Below are positions 49,393-57,076 of a DNA stretch of 64,000 nucleotides, one piece after another; position 1 is the stretch's first letter; every line of letters begins with the position of its first letter. The notes beneath the pieces were generated by a model, which saw only the letters and a program-made list of their open reading frames with translations, ran no database searches and had not been told where the DNA came from. Made by a program: the position numbers and the translations under genes. Source of the stretch: Phreatobacter cathodiphilus (GTDB lineage Bacteria; Pseudomonadota; Alphaproteobacteria; Rhizobiales; Phreatobacteraceae); assembly GCF_003008515.1 (NCBI RefSeq), contig NZ_CP027668.1:3265001-3329000 (forward strand), read 5' to 3'.

Positions 49393-49553
49393 TGTGAACG
49401 ACGGACTGGACCGATCGAGACAGTTGCTAAGGACAGATGCCCCGAGTCTGTTTCAGTCTTGCTCCACGCGCCGCCGCCACCTTGATCATTCAACAACGAT
49501 TAACTGTTTATACTCGACCCTGCTCGTACGGACTCGGCCCATGGGAGGGCGAC

Positions 49554-49859
49554 GTGGACGCCACCAATATTATCGCCTTCCCGACCAACCCAGAGACTGC
49601 GGCACCCGGCGACACTCACCCGTTGGTGAAGAGCGTTAGCGAGGTCATTACCTCCCTTGGCGAGCTTGCCCGGCAGGTGGAGAAGTGGCCGATGGAACCC
49701 GAGGCCAAAATGCGCGTCCTCCACACGATTAGGGGTCTCGCCCTGCAAGCCTGTGAGCTGCAGCTGGTGGCGGTGACGGAAGTCACCGGCGCGGCGAAGT
49801 TCCGGGCGGACCTGGACCGCGTGATGAGCGCTCTGCGCTCACCGGACATTCAGCCCTGA
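49554..49859 (+). CDS. Conserved hypothetical protein, family b copy 1
   Basis: A 101-residue protein with a GTG start after GGGAGGGCGAC. It opens with NIIAFPTNPE, then HPLVKSVSEVITSLGELARQ, EKWPMEPEAKMRVLHTIRGL and LQACELQLVAVTEVTGAAKF. It is clearly homologous along its whole length to the protein at 60103-60405, which also has a GTG start. Helical and soluble. Function unknown; conservation of the pair while neighbours decay suggests selection. Confidence 0.8.
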   Translation: MDATNIIAFPTNPETAAPGDTHPLVKSVSEVITSLGELARQVEKWPMEPEAKMRVLHTIRGLALQACELQLVAVTEVTGAAKFRADLDRVMSALRSPDIQP

Positions 49860-49883
49860 TCCAGTGCTTCAGGAGCAACCCTG

Positions 49884-50018
49884 ACGCGTTGGATCGCCAT
49901 ATTTGAAGATGATGCCGACGCCTCGTGTTGAGGAGAATCCATGCCCAGAAACATTTCTATGATTTAGCGGAACATGCTGACCGCATCGTGACCGGCGGAG
50001 GGCTCAAGCCCAATGAAA
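49884..50018 (+). pseudogene. YciI-like protein remnant
   Basis: In two frames the sequence reads RWIAIFEDDADAS and then RIHAQKHFYDLAEHADRIV with TGGGLKPNE, the order of conserved segments in YciI-family (dimeric alpha-beta barrel) proteins. A stop (TGA about 49929) and a frameshift separate the halves, and no start codon remains. The rest of the 49860-50192 gap shows nothing. Confidence 0.6.
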
Positions 50019-50192
50019 GAAGTCGGCGCTTAGAAAGTCAGGATTCATTAGGGTTCCTGCCGCCGCCTAGCGCCGACAGCCGACATTCACGGCCGTAAAC
50101 TGCTCAACCGGATGAGGTGTTGCCACTTCCGTCTTTCAAATGTCACTGTCGCTTAGTGAGTATAGGGAGGCTGTTCGCACAAGGAGGTGCTG

Positions 50193-50504
50193 ATGGGCAG
50201 GCGAGATCCGGACTTCACATCCGACGGCCTCTATCTCCCTGATGACGTCTCCGCCATGGCCGACGCCTTCAAAGTGGCCTGCGCGAAGTTGGGCGCATTG
50301 GCTGACCAAGACGAGGTCAGGCGCGCAATGGCGATCGTCATAGCTCATCACTACGACATGGGCCTACGTCGGACCGATAGGATGGTCGCGTCTGCGGCTT
50401 CGCTAGGCCGGATTGTCGGAAAAACACCCGATCTTCCGGGGTCCGGTACCGCCGGTCGCCGCACAGCGCCCGCGGGCGTTCGGGATACCGAGTTCGGTCC
50501 GTAG
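50193..50504 (+). CDS. Hypothetical protein
   Basis: A 103-residue soluble protein: MGRRDPDFTSDGLYLPDDV, then a helix AMADAFKVACAKLGALADQ, then RRAMAIVIAHHYDMGLRRTD and a flexible tail. AAGGAGG ends 5 bp before the ATG at 50193, which decides the start over a GTG at 50187. Small proteins with this layout are frequent in Hyphomicrobiales; role unknown. Confidence 0.7.
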   Translation: MGRRDPDFTSDGLYLPDDVSAMADAFKVACAKLGALADQDEVRRAMAIVIAHHYDMGLRRTDRMVASAASLGRIVGKTPDLPGSGTAGRRTAPAGVRDTEFGP

Positions 50505-50512
50505 AACTACTT

Positions 50513-50722
50513 CCGTCACCGCTTCACGCCGCCGGCAACTGCCGCGTGGGACCCGTCGGCGACGCCGCCGCCGTGGTCGATCCCGACCTCAAGGTCCACG
50601 GCCTCGAAGCGCTGCGCGTCGCCGACGCCGCTGTCATGCCCACCGACTGCCGCGCCAACCTGCACTTCACCTGCGTGATGATCGGCGAGATGGCGGCGAA
50701 ACGGATGCGGACTGGGCGGTAG
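50513..50722 (+). pseudogene. C-terminal fragment of a GMC oxidoreductase
   Basis: An open frame without a start reads HAAGNCRVGPVGDAAAVVDP, then DLKVHGLEALRVADAAVMPT and CVMIGEMAAKRM, ending at a normal stop. This is the conserved C-terminus of choline-dehydrogenase-like GMC flavoenzymes, including the catalytic-loop HAAGxCRxG. Only about 70 of some 540 residues survive, so the rest has been deleted. Confidence 0.8.
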
Positions 50723-50818
50723 GGCTGGCGGGGGTTCCGAATGTTTGCCGGCAGCTAGCGCCCGAGGCTGGCTCTTGGAACGCAGGTTGCCTGCGGCAGG
50801 GTCACCGCGGCGGCGGCC

Positions 50819-51829
50819 TCATTGCGGCCTGGAGCTGAACCGGCGCTCCCACTCCGCCAGCAATCGTTCTCGGTTGGCGGCCACCCATCGGAGCGAATCT
50901 GGGGAACGAACCTGTTGGTGTACGAGCGGGTACTCCCGCGGTGACGAAACATCGCTGCGAGCAAGGGTACCAAAGAACCGGGCAAACAGCCTGTGCGCGC
51001 TCTGACCACTGGCCCACTCGATGACCCGCCGAGCTGCCTCCGACTTCGCCGCCGGTCGCCCCGCGACGAGGGCCATGCCGCTCATCTCCCAGCCGACCCC
51101 GTCGTCGGGCAGGAGAAGCTCGATAGGGGCGCCTTGGGACTTTTCCCGTAGCGCCCGCATGTCGAAGCTCACACCGAGAACGCGCTCGCCGCGCGCCGCC
51201 TGGATGCAGGGAGCGTCACCCGACCCGGTGTACACGGCGACATTCTTGTGAAGCTCTTCCATGAAGATCCACGCTTCATCTTCGCCCATCAGCTGGATCC
51301 AGGTGGCTACGAGCAGAAGCCCGACGCCGGACGAGGCGGGATGAGGCATCGCGATCCGCCCCCGGTATGCGGGGTCGGCCAAGTCACGCCAGTACCTCGG
51401 GCGAGCCAACCCCAATAATGACGCTCGTTCGGTGTTGAAGCATGCTCCCACTGCGAATGCGGCGATCCCTGTCCAACTGTAGGGCTCCGTCGGGTCCAGA
51501 AATTCGGCCCGCAGCTGATCGGCTGCCTGCGGTCGAAAGGGCTCAAGCGCCTTTTGCTCTTTCAGCAACGCCAGGCTCTGTGACGAAAGCCCGAGAATGA
51601 GGTCCGCAACAGGGGCGTTTCGTTCCGCAACCAGGCGGGTCGTCAGATGACCGGTGGAGCCCCTCACCCATCGGATCTCGACATCCGGGATGTCGGTTTC
51701 GAGCGCCTGTTTGACAACCGCCAGGTGCTCGGCCTCTGCGGCGGTATAGACGGTGATGAGGGTTCGGGCTTCGGCCGCGCCGGAAAGAAAGAACAGCAAC
51801 AGCGCGGCACGACAGGTTCGCCAGGCCAT
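50819..51829 (-). CDS. Orphan periplasmic binding protein (iron/2-aminoethylphosphonate type)
   Basis: A 336-residue exported binding protein of the Fe3+/AEP group (SBP_bac_6-like). The signal peptide AALLLFFLSGAAEA is followed by LITVYTAAEAEHLAVVKQAL and GSTGHLTTRLVAERNAPVADL, the usual opening. FEEFMARRA-like positions are replaced by RIAMPHPASSGVGLLLVATW and YTGSGDAPCIQAARGE. No permease or ATPase gene is nearby, so it may feed a transporter elsewhere or act as a sensor partner. Start at 51829 is preferred over 51859. Confidence 0.8.
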   Translation of the reverse strand: MAWRTCRAALLLFFLSGAAEARTLITVYTAAEAEHLAVVKQALETDIPDVEIRWVRGSTGHLTTRLVAERNAPVADLILGLSSQSLALLKEQKALEPFRPQAADQLRAEFLDPTEPYSWTGIAAFAVGACFNTERASLLGLARPRYWRDLADPAYRGRIAMPHPASSGVGLLLVATWIQLMGEDEAWIFMEELHKNVAVYTGSGDAPCIQAARGERVLGVSFDMRALREKSQGAPIELLLPDDGVGWEMSGMALVAGRPAAKSEAARRVIEWASGQSAHRLFARFFGTLARSDVSSPREYPLVHQQVRSPDSLRWVAANRERLLAEWERRFSSRPQ

Positions 51830-51857
51830 AGATTCACTCTCGGGGGCAAGAGAGGTC

Positions 51858-52064
51858 ATGAAGCATCACGCCCACCTGAACGGCAATACGCAATTCATTG
51901 CTCCGAACGAGATGAATGCAAAGCAAGCATCGACTGCTGTCGCCCTGAATGCGTCGGAAGTAGAAATGGTGGGCCCGGAGGGACCGCGCGAAGCGTGCAG
52001 TTTCAACAGGGCAGACAATGTCGCCATTAGCGGTTTTCGCGGTGTGTTCCTGCCGTCTGTCTAG
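51858..52064 (+). CDS. Doubtful small ORF (68 aa)
   Basis: A 68-residue frame, MKHHAHLNGNTQFIAPNEMN and onward to FRGVFLPSV, after AGAGAGGTC. No family is recognised. It lies in the gap between the orphan binding protein and the SRAP pseudogene. It may be chance. Confidence 0.2.
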   Translation: MKHHAHLNGNTQFIAPNEMNAKQASTAVALNASEVEMVGPEGPREACSFNRADNVAISGFRGVFLPSV

Positions 52065-52122
52065 GCTGTCGTAACAGACGCGGAGCAATCGGCCGGGGTT
52101 AAGCCACCAGTCCATCGCGCTT

Positions 52123-52749
52123 TTAGCCGCGGGCGACGATCGCCAAAGCACCGTCCTGCAAGGGCCGCTGCAGCGCCTTCGCTTCGTCCCACGGCGCCCG
52201 AAGCCAAGTCTCTGCCTCCTCGGCTGTGGTGAGGATCACCGGCATGGCCTTGGGATGGATGGCGCCGACCTCGGCATTGGGGTCGGTCGTGAGGAAGGCA
52301 TAGAGGTCTGCCGTCACCTCCCCCTCCGCCCTCTTCCTTACGCTTGTCCAAGTGGTCCAGATCCCGGCGAAGAAGGCGAGCGGCCGGCTCTCGTCGAAGG
52401 CGAACCAGATGTCGCCGCCGGCCGGCTTGTTGAACTCCGAGAACGAGGTGAAGGGCACGAGGCAGCGACTCTCCGGCTTGAGCCAGCGGCGCTAGTGCGG
52501 CGAGGAGGTCTTGCGGACGTTGGTCACGCCCTTGTCGACGGTCTTCCCCTCCAGCGCGAAGATCGGCGACGGCATGCCCCAGCGGGCCAGCGCGAGTTCC
52601 CGCCCCTCCCCACCCTCCCGCACGATCGGCGCGGCATAGTCGGGGAAGATGCCCGGCATGGGCGGCAGGTTGCCGGTGCGGTCGACCATCGCCCGCGCAA
52701 GATCGAGGATGGCCTTCTGGCCCTTGGTCAGGCTGTAGAGATTGCACAT
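52123..52749 (-). pseudogene. SOS response-associated peptidase (SRAP) with in-frame stop
   Basis: A 209-codon frame that encodes an SRAP/YedK-type protein, the enzyme that crosslinks to abasic sites in single-stranded DNA. The catalytic Cys2 is present (MCNLYSLTKGQ), as are KGVTNVRKTSSPH, the [14 protein letters not shown] segment and [10 protein letters not shown]. At 52492-52494 one TAG stands where the family has the Trp of PHWRRWL; both sides stay in frame. A single substitution therefore breaks an otherwise full-length gene, unless the stop is read through or is an error. A 17-residue 5' copy lies at 57717. Confidence 0.85.
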
Positions 52750-52853
52750 CGGGGCACGATAACCGCTGCCCCTGGCCCTTGCCACGCCTCAGAGTAGGTT
52801 GAGAACGAAAAGAGAACAAAGTTGCGTCCCGCGTAAGGGCGAGGACTCTCGGT

Positions 52854-53165
52854 ATGGGCGGAAAGGTCGACCACCCGTTCAAGGTGGTGACGCTGCGCCA
52901 CGGGGCCCGTGTCATCCGGACCACCGAACCGGCCAAGGCCGCGCGGACTGCGCCGCCCACCGTGGGGCAGTTGCGCGCGCTGGGCGTTGTCGGCGCCAGG
53001 CTCTGGTGCATCGGCTGCGGCCGTCACGCCATCCTGTCCTGGGAGGCCCTGAAGGCCAAGGACGAGGAGCCCTTCCTTACCGCGGGCCGGCGGCCCGCCT
53101 GCAAAGCCTGTGGCGGGCGACAGGTGCAGCGGATGCCGGACTGGCCGCAACATGAACGGCCTTAG
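52854..53165 (+). CDS. Zinc-ribbon-like hypothetical protein, family d copy 1 (shortened)
   Basis: A 103-residue protein. After MGGKVDHPFKV it jumps to VTLRHGARVIRTTE, lacking 36 residues that the copy at 59174 has. A CxxC pair in LWCIGCGRHA and another in PACKACGGRQVQRMPDWP form a probable zinc ribbon. The gene is followed by a good terminator, and the ribbon is intact, so it may be functional in this shorter form. Role unknown. Confidence 0.75.
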   Translation: MGGKVDHPFKVVTLRHGARVIRTTEPAKAARTAPPTVGQLRALGVVGARLWCIGCGRHAILSWEALKAKDEEPFLTAGRRPACKACGGRQVQRMPDWPQHERP

Positions 53166-53190
53166 CGGGCAGAACGTTCGCATAATGAAG

Positions 53191-53222
53191 CGCCCGCCGA
53201 TCGATAGATCGACGGGCGTTTT
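53191..53222 (+). terminator. Rho-independent terminator
   Basis: CGCCCGCCGATC pairs with GATCGACGGGCG (one mismatch) and is followed by TTTT. It lies 25 bp after the zinc-ribbon gene stop. Confidence 0.8.
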
Positions 53223-53264
53223 GATCGCTTTACTCGGAAACCTGCTGATCGCCCGACGGTCCTA

Positions 53265-54146
53265 TCACCAGAATGGTTTGCCCAGCACGGTGAAGGCGGT
53301 CTTCTCGTCACGATGCCGACCGCCAAACGTCGCGCCTGCGCATGCGGCAGCCAGTCCGATCAGGAAAGTGGCTGCTGCGGTGAACCCGGTCAGCACCGTC
53401 GCCTTGCGCGCACGCTCCGCCTGCTCCCGCGCCCGAGCCTCGAGTGTCCTCAATTCGTTGACGGCCTCGGTGACCCTCTGACGAGCTTCGGCAGGAGGAA
53501 GTCCAGCGCGACGCTCGACGAGCGCAGCAAGGTAATCCCGGTCCCTCACCGTAAGTTCCCTGTTGGTGGCCACGGACGCGAAGAGTCGGCCAACTTCTTG
53601 CCGAACAGCGGCATCAGACGCCGGATCGCTGTCGCCCGACGTTGCACCAGCCCCCCGCCGCAGCAGAAGGTCTGCGGCATAGTTGGACGGCCCAATGCCG
53701 CTTTGGCTTGCAGCGGCTCCCGCGCCGGTTGCAGCGCCCGCCACAACCGTGCTGGCGGACCGCGCGGCGACGCCACCGCCGAATGCAGTGACCAGAGCCA
53801 TCATGATAATGCCCACGCTCCAGACCAGAAAGCCGTGAGCGCCATCGCGAAACTGCCGCTCGTCGTCGGAGGGATGCGTGGCAGGTCGCAACCGGCCCGC
53901 AATGTAGCCGCCCATTGCGAAACTCAGGATCTGGACGAGTGCGGTCCAGTACATGACGAAGATGCCCGTCGCGACGAGCGATATGCCGGATCCTGGCCAT
54001 GGAGACGTCAGGGTCAGCCCGATCGCCGCACCGAAGGCGATAAAGACGAGGCTGAGGGCAGCTGCCCCAATCGCCCCAGCGAATACGGGCGCCCAATCAA
54101 CCGACGAAACGCGGGGCGCAATAGAGCTCGTGGTTAGTGTTGTCAT
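53265..54146 (-). CDS. Multi-pass membrane protein of unknown function
   Basis: A 293-residue membrane protein. Four membrane segments are likely: about 15-38, 52-78, 100-125 and 265-285. Between them a soluble loop of about 120 residues has EVGRLFASVATNRELTVRDR, LVERRAGLPPAEARQRVTEA and a coiled-coil TLEARAREQAERARKA. The GGYIAGRLRP motif after TM2 is typical of rhizobial stress-linked membrane proteins. It is the last gene of a three-gene minus-strand set with two microproteins (54154, 54262), all closely spaced. Confidence 0.75.
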   Translation of the reverse strand: MTTLTTSSIAPRVSSVDWAPVFAGAIGAAALSLVFIAFGAAIGLTLTSPWPGSGISLVATGIFVMYWTALVQILSFAMGGYIAGRLRPATHPSDDERQFRDGAHGFLVWSVGIIMMALVTAFGGGVAARSASTVVAGAATGAGAAASQSGIGPSNYAADLLLRRGAGATSGDSDPASDAAVRQEVGRLFASVATNRELTVRDRDYLAALVERRAGLPPAEARQRVTEAVNELRTLEARAREQAERARKATVLTGFTAAATFLIGLAAACAGATFGGRHRDEKTAFTVLGKPFW

Positions 54147-54153
54147 CGCACCC

Positions 54154-54228
54154 TCACCGCAAGCCAATAAGGGAAAGAACCGCCATGACGACGACGACCA
54201 GACCAACCAGGTAAATAATGCCGTTCAT
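54154..54228 (-). CDS. 24-residue single-TM microprotein
   Basis: MNGIIYLVGLVVVVMAVLSL then IGLR, a single hydrophobic helix with an Arg end. AGGAGG sits 7 bp before the ATG, one of the best ribosome sites in the window, so translation is very likely. The stop is 7 bp before the ATG of the membrane protein at 54146. Sequences of this type are known to me from other Hyphomicrobiales as unnamed proteins. Probably a subunit or modulator of its neighbour. Confidence 0.75.
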   Translation of the reverse strand: MNGIIYLVGLVVVVMAVLSLIGLR

Positions 54229-54261
54229 GTTTTCCTCCTGTTCCGTTTCCGCCCTTGCCGT

Positions 54262-54402
54262 TTAGCGACCGTCAGGAACCTTGATGGTGAAGGTCTGCCC
54301 ACCGCCTCCGAGGCGGCCCGTGCCGGCAAGGACCGCCGCTCCGATGAAGATCACGAGCATCACACCGACCAAGACACCGAGAATTCCGCTACCGTCAGAC
54401 AT
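54262..54402 (-). CDS. 46-residue single-TM microprotein
   Basis: MSDGSGILGVLVGVMLVIFI then GAAVLAGTGRLGGGGQTFTI and KVPDGR. One membrane helix at about 7-26, then a glycine-rich linker and a short beta-like tail outside. It lies 33 bp upstream of the 24-residue gene and leads the set 54402-53265. Ribosome site modest (AGGTGA). Confidence 0.65.
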   Translation of the reverse strand: MSDGSGILGVLVGVMLVIFIGAAVLAGTGRLGGGGQTFTIKVPDGR

Positions 54403-54739
54403 TGGAGTCACCTGTCGATTTAGCCGACCAACTTGCGGCTTGGGCGTAACGCAGAGTGGTATTCAGAGTTCCGCTTCGGACCAGGTGTGCTTCCCCGACC
54501 TCTTATCGACCGACACCCTCTCTGCCGCGCTTTGACGTTGTATCCAGCTGTCGATGTCGAGTTGGCGATGTCACTGCCGCCCACGGGCTATGCAGGAAAT
54601 TCCAATTCGAAACGCGCCCTAGGGCCGCTCGGCACCGGCAACAGCTTTCCCCATGTTCTGCGGCCAGGCCGCTCAGGATTCTCCCATCCGGCAGTCTCCA
54701 GCCGTGCGGCAGCAGGATCGGGCATGGCGATCGTGGATA

Positions 54740-54910
54740 GCATCGCCGAGTGCGTCGCCGGCCAGGCGCGAGGCTCTGGACGCCTGAAAGCCGCATAACT
54801 CACCTATGAGGACAATCCTGACTGGCCGCCGCCGCAGTCGCCGGCATGGCTCGCGCCGGGCCCGCGGGAAGGGCGCGGCCCCTTTCGGCAGCAGTGCGAC
54901 GAGCCGAGCG
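54740..54910 (+). pseudogene. Decayed copy of family a (second copy)
   Basis: The stretch GQAREALDALKAA, a stop, then TYEDNPDWPPPQSPAWLAPG and PREGRGP (in shifted frames) parallels the end of the 48180 copy (ALAAPKAAW, YEDSPDWPP, AWLAPGPREG) at both DNA and protein level. A stop codon and frameshift show it is not functional. The remaining gap 54403-54740 shows no gene. Confidence 0.5.
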
Positions 54911-54954
54911 GACGGTCCCCCCCGCTCATCGATGATGCTCGCTCTGCCGTCGCT

Positions 54955-55410
54955 TCAGCGGCACAGAGATTGCCAAAGCCACGAGGCAGCCTTCTTGAAG
55001 CATCCAGATTGGGCCGCGGCGAGGGTGATCTTCGCCAGATCCGCCTCAAGTTCGAAGTTGCCCCGCGCCCCTAAAATGGCGCTCGCCTCCGCGAGTGCGG
55101 CGCGCATCACCTCCCAGCTGCCTTGGTCGCGTGGTGCCCCAGCCGCCCAATTGCGCGCCCAGAGGGCGTTGCCCTTCGGCCGGGCCTCCCAGCCCGCACG
55201 ATGGGCGCAAACGCCGACGAAGAGCCCGCACCAGGCGGTCTCGTCACTCGTGTAGTCGGGATGCCCGATCTCCTTCGCCCAGCCGAGAATGACCGGGTTG
55301 TGCTGTGGTCCCACGAAATCGCGGGTGCCGAACAGCCTGATAGCTTCCAGCAGCATCTTTGGCCCGGGCTCACGCGCGAGCCACGCGTGTTTGGTCGGCA
55401 GAGCAATCAT
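54955..55410 (-). CDS. TIGR02594-like peptidase half with a foreign C-terminus
   Basis: A 151-residue protein. Residues 1-93 match the N-terminal part of TIGR02594 (NlpC/P60/CHAP-like endolysin-type) proteins: MLLEAIRLFGTRDFVGPQHN, LGWAKEIGHPDYTSDETAWC, GLFVGVCAHRAGW and LWARNWA, with the catalytic Cys in AWCGLF. The usual GGHVGLYVG part with the catalytic His is missing and is replaced by a helical tail (VMRAALAEASAILGARGNFE and onward). It is a chimera or truncated remnant of a phage-type gene, probably inactive as a peptidase. Confidence 0.65.
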   Translation of the reverse strand: MIALPTKHAWLAREPGPKMLLEAIRLFGTRDFVGPQHNPVILGWAKEIGHPDYTSDETAWCGLFVGVCAHRAGWEARPKGNALWARNWAAGAPRDQGSWEVMRAALAEASAILGARGNFELEADLAKITLAAAQSGCFKKAASWLWQSLCR

Positions 55411-55524
55411 GGCTCTTACTTTCGAGACTGGTTGCAGAATTGGGGTGCCGGTGGGATGCCACCGCGGATGTTGCGCGTGACGGGAGGTCAGCTAACGTTG
55501 GGGCACTCGATTCGGAGACGACCG

Positions 55525-55644
55525 ATGCCGCGGCGTTCCTTCCTGCAAAGGAAGGCAAATGCACTCCTCATCGCCGCTGCCGTGCTCTTGCCCGCGGCGG
55601 CAATGGTCATTCACTTCGGGCTGATGCCCGGCATTTGGAGATGA
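55525..55644 (+). CDS. Single-TM microprotein (39 aa)
   Basis: MPRRSFLQRKANALLIAAAV then LLPAAAMVIHFGLMPGIWR. A basic N-terminus and one membrane helix. GGAGACG precedes the ATG. The RHH gene follows by 3 bp, so the two are probably co-transcribed and coupled. Confidence 0.6.
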   Translation: MPRRSFLQRKANALLIAAAVLLPAAAMVIHFGLMPGIWR

Positions 55645-55647
55645 GCG

Positions 55648-55956
55648 GTGGTCACCAAAGCAACCGGTCCAGTGACAAGCGCGCTGAAGAAGCGCTCGGC
55701 GATCATCGGGGGGCAGAAGTCGTCCGTGTCACTCGAGGACGATTTCTGGAATGCCTTTGTCGAAATCGCAGATGCCAGGCAGATGACTCTTTCCGACCTT
55801 CTCACGGCGATCGACGACAAGCGCCGCAACGGCAATCTGTCGTCGGCCGTCCGTGTTTTCGTCCTTCAAGAAGTCTTGGCTGGTCGCTTAGGCCCGAAGC
55901 CGGCAGAGCCACCGCCGCGTCGCTACCGCCGCGTCTCGGCTTCCCTCGATCTTTGA
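55648..55956 (+). CDS. Ribbon-helix-helix domain protein (RHH_4)
   Basis: A 102-residue putative DNA-binding protein. KRSAIIGGQKSSVSLEDDFW is the RHH ribbon and first helix, and MTLSDLLTAIDDKRRNGNLS then SAVRVFVLQEV is the second half, matching the PF13467 type frequent in Alphaproteobacteria. The GTG start has a GGAG 7 bp upstream. A proline-arginine tail follows. Target unknown; no toxin partner is seen. Confidence 0.85.
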   Translation: MVTKATGPVTSALKKRSAIIGGQKSSVSLEDDFWNAFVEIADARQMTLSDLLTAIDDKRRNGNLSSAVRVFVLQEVLAGRLGPKPAEPPPRRYRRVSASLDL

Positions 55957-56040
55957 ACGGCCACAGGTGCGGACATTTGTCGCGGCGACCTGTGACAGCC
56001 GCGCTGGCGTACTGGCTCAGCGGCGGCTCTTCGAGGCGCC

Positions 56041-56090
56041 AGCCGGCCCGTCACCACACCTCCACCCACCCCCCGGGTGGCGGGCCGGCT
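56041..56090. repeat. Palindrome GCCGGCCCG family, copy A
   Basis: AGCCGGCCCG (56041-56050) and CGGGCCGGCT (56081-56090) are perfect 10-bp arms, with an inner CCACCC/GGGTGG pair. Related to copies B and C below. The 55957-56287 gap has no gene. Confidence 0.75.
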
Positions 56091-56287
56091 CCCATTCATC
56101 TTGCGCAGTCTGACTGCGTGCAAGGCTGAATGACTACCCCCGTAGGGTCGCGGACTCCCTGCGAATCTTCAAGCATTCGGCCGGTGGCCCCGCTGAGGGT
56201 CGCTGGAGCCGGTTCGTCACCCTTACCCCCCTGGGCGGCGGACCGGCCATTCGATTGCACCGTTCTAATTTTCACCGATGAGGCGGC

Positions 56288-56746
56288 ATGGCGCGGGTGA
56301 ACATCGTCTTCCTGGATCCGCTCGGCAAACCCACCACAGATCACATCGCCGGCTTCCCCTGCATCAAGGTTCACGTCGGCTACTACGGTGGCGGCAATGG
56401 CGGTATCTCCGAATGGGTCTGGGGTCTCCTCGACACGGGCGTGGCTCGAATCCGGATGGACCCCAGCCTTTGCGAGCGGTTCGGGGAGAAACTCGAAGGC
56501 ACGTTTTCCGGCGTCCTCATCCGCGACGCGTCTCGCTACCTGGCGCGCGTCTGCGTGGATGTCGGTCGAAACCGGGCGCTGAACGTCGACGCCGAGGTCC
56601 TGTCCCTGGCTCGCGACTATGAGCGGGTACCTACTCGCGTCATCCTCGGACGCGCTTTCCTGTCGCGCGCCCAGTTCGTTTGGGATGGCGTAGCACAGCG
56701 CTACCACCTGACGTTCCCGGAGGTTGATGTGGCAGGCGCTGGATAG
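56288..56746 (+). CDS. Retropepsin-like aspartic protease domain protein
   Basis: A 152-residue protein. WGLLDTGVARIRMDPSLCER resembles the D-T-G active-site loop of retropepsin-like proteases (usual form IDTGAS), and VILGRAFLSRAQFVWDG matches the later ILGR.FL..... strand and flap end of the fold. The first Gly-rich region HVGYYGGGNGG is unusual. It has no signal peptide. Single-domain retropepsin-like proteins are known in Rhizobiales; activity is not proven. Weak GAGGCGG ribosome site before the ATG. Confidence 0.6.
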   Translation: MARVNIVFLDPLGKPTTDHIAGFPCIKVHVGYYGGGNGGISEWVWGLLDTGVARIRMDPSLCERFGEKLEGTFSGVLIRDASRYLARVCVDVGRNRALNVDAEVLSLARDYERVPTRVILGRAFLSRAQFVWDGVAQRYHLTFPEVDVAGAG

Positions 56747-56809
56747 ACGATGAGCAGGTGCATCGAAAGACGGCGCCCGAGGCGCCGTCCTCACGAATGA
56801 TCCTAAAGC

Positions 56810-57076
56810 TCAGCGCCGCGGTTGGCTCTGGCAGTAGTGGCCCCGCAGAAGCTCGAAGCCGCAGAAAGTGTTCTGGTCGCGCACCTGTCCCTGGCGCGGA
56901 ATGGTCGAGCCGGGGACGCTGGACTGGGCGGTCGTCGGCGCATCATAGCCCATCGATCCGCCGCCGCCATCGCCGCCGCCACCGGCGCTCTGAGCCATCG
57001 CGCCGGAGAGGGAGGAGCCGAGGCTCAGAGCGAGCACGGCAGCGAGGGTGAAGCTTTTGAAGCGGGTGTTCGACAT
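56810..57076 (-). CDS. Small exported Gly-rich protein
   Basis: An 88-residue secreted protein. The signal peptide runs to about AMAQ (residue 29), followed by a glycine-rich stretch and a tail with two cysteines (DQNTFCGFELLRGHYCQSQP). AAGGAG precedes the ATG at 57076, which decides the start. Function unknown; the two cysteines could form a disulfide in the periplasm. Confidence 0.75.
   Translation of the reverse strand: MSNTRFKSFTLAAVLALSLGSSLSGAMAQSAGGGGDGGGGSMGYDAPTTAQSSVPGSTIPRQGQVRDQNTFCGFELLRGHYCQSQPRR

Noticed and set aside
50136-50504. Toxin-antitoxin pair around the 50193 gene
   Set aside because: No second small gene with toxin or antitoxin motifs is adjacent; the next sequence is the GMC fragment.
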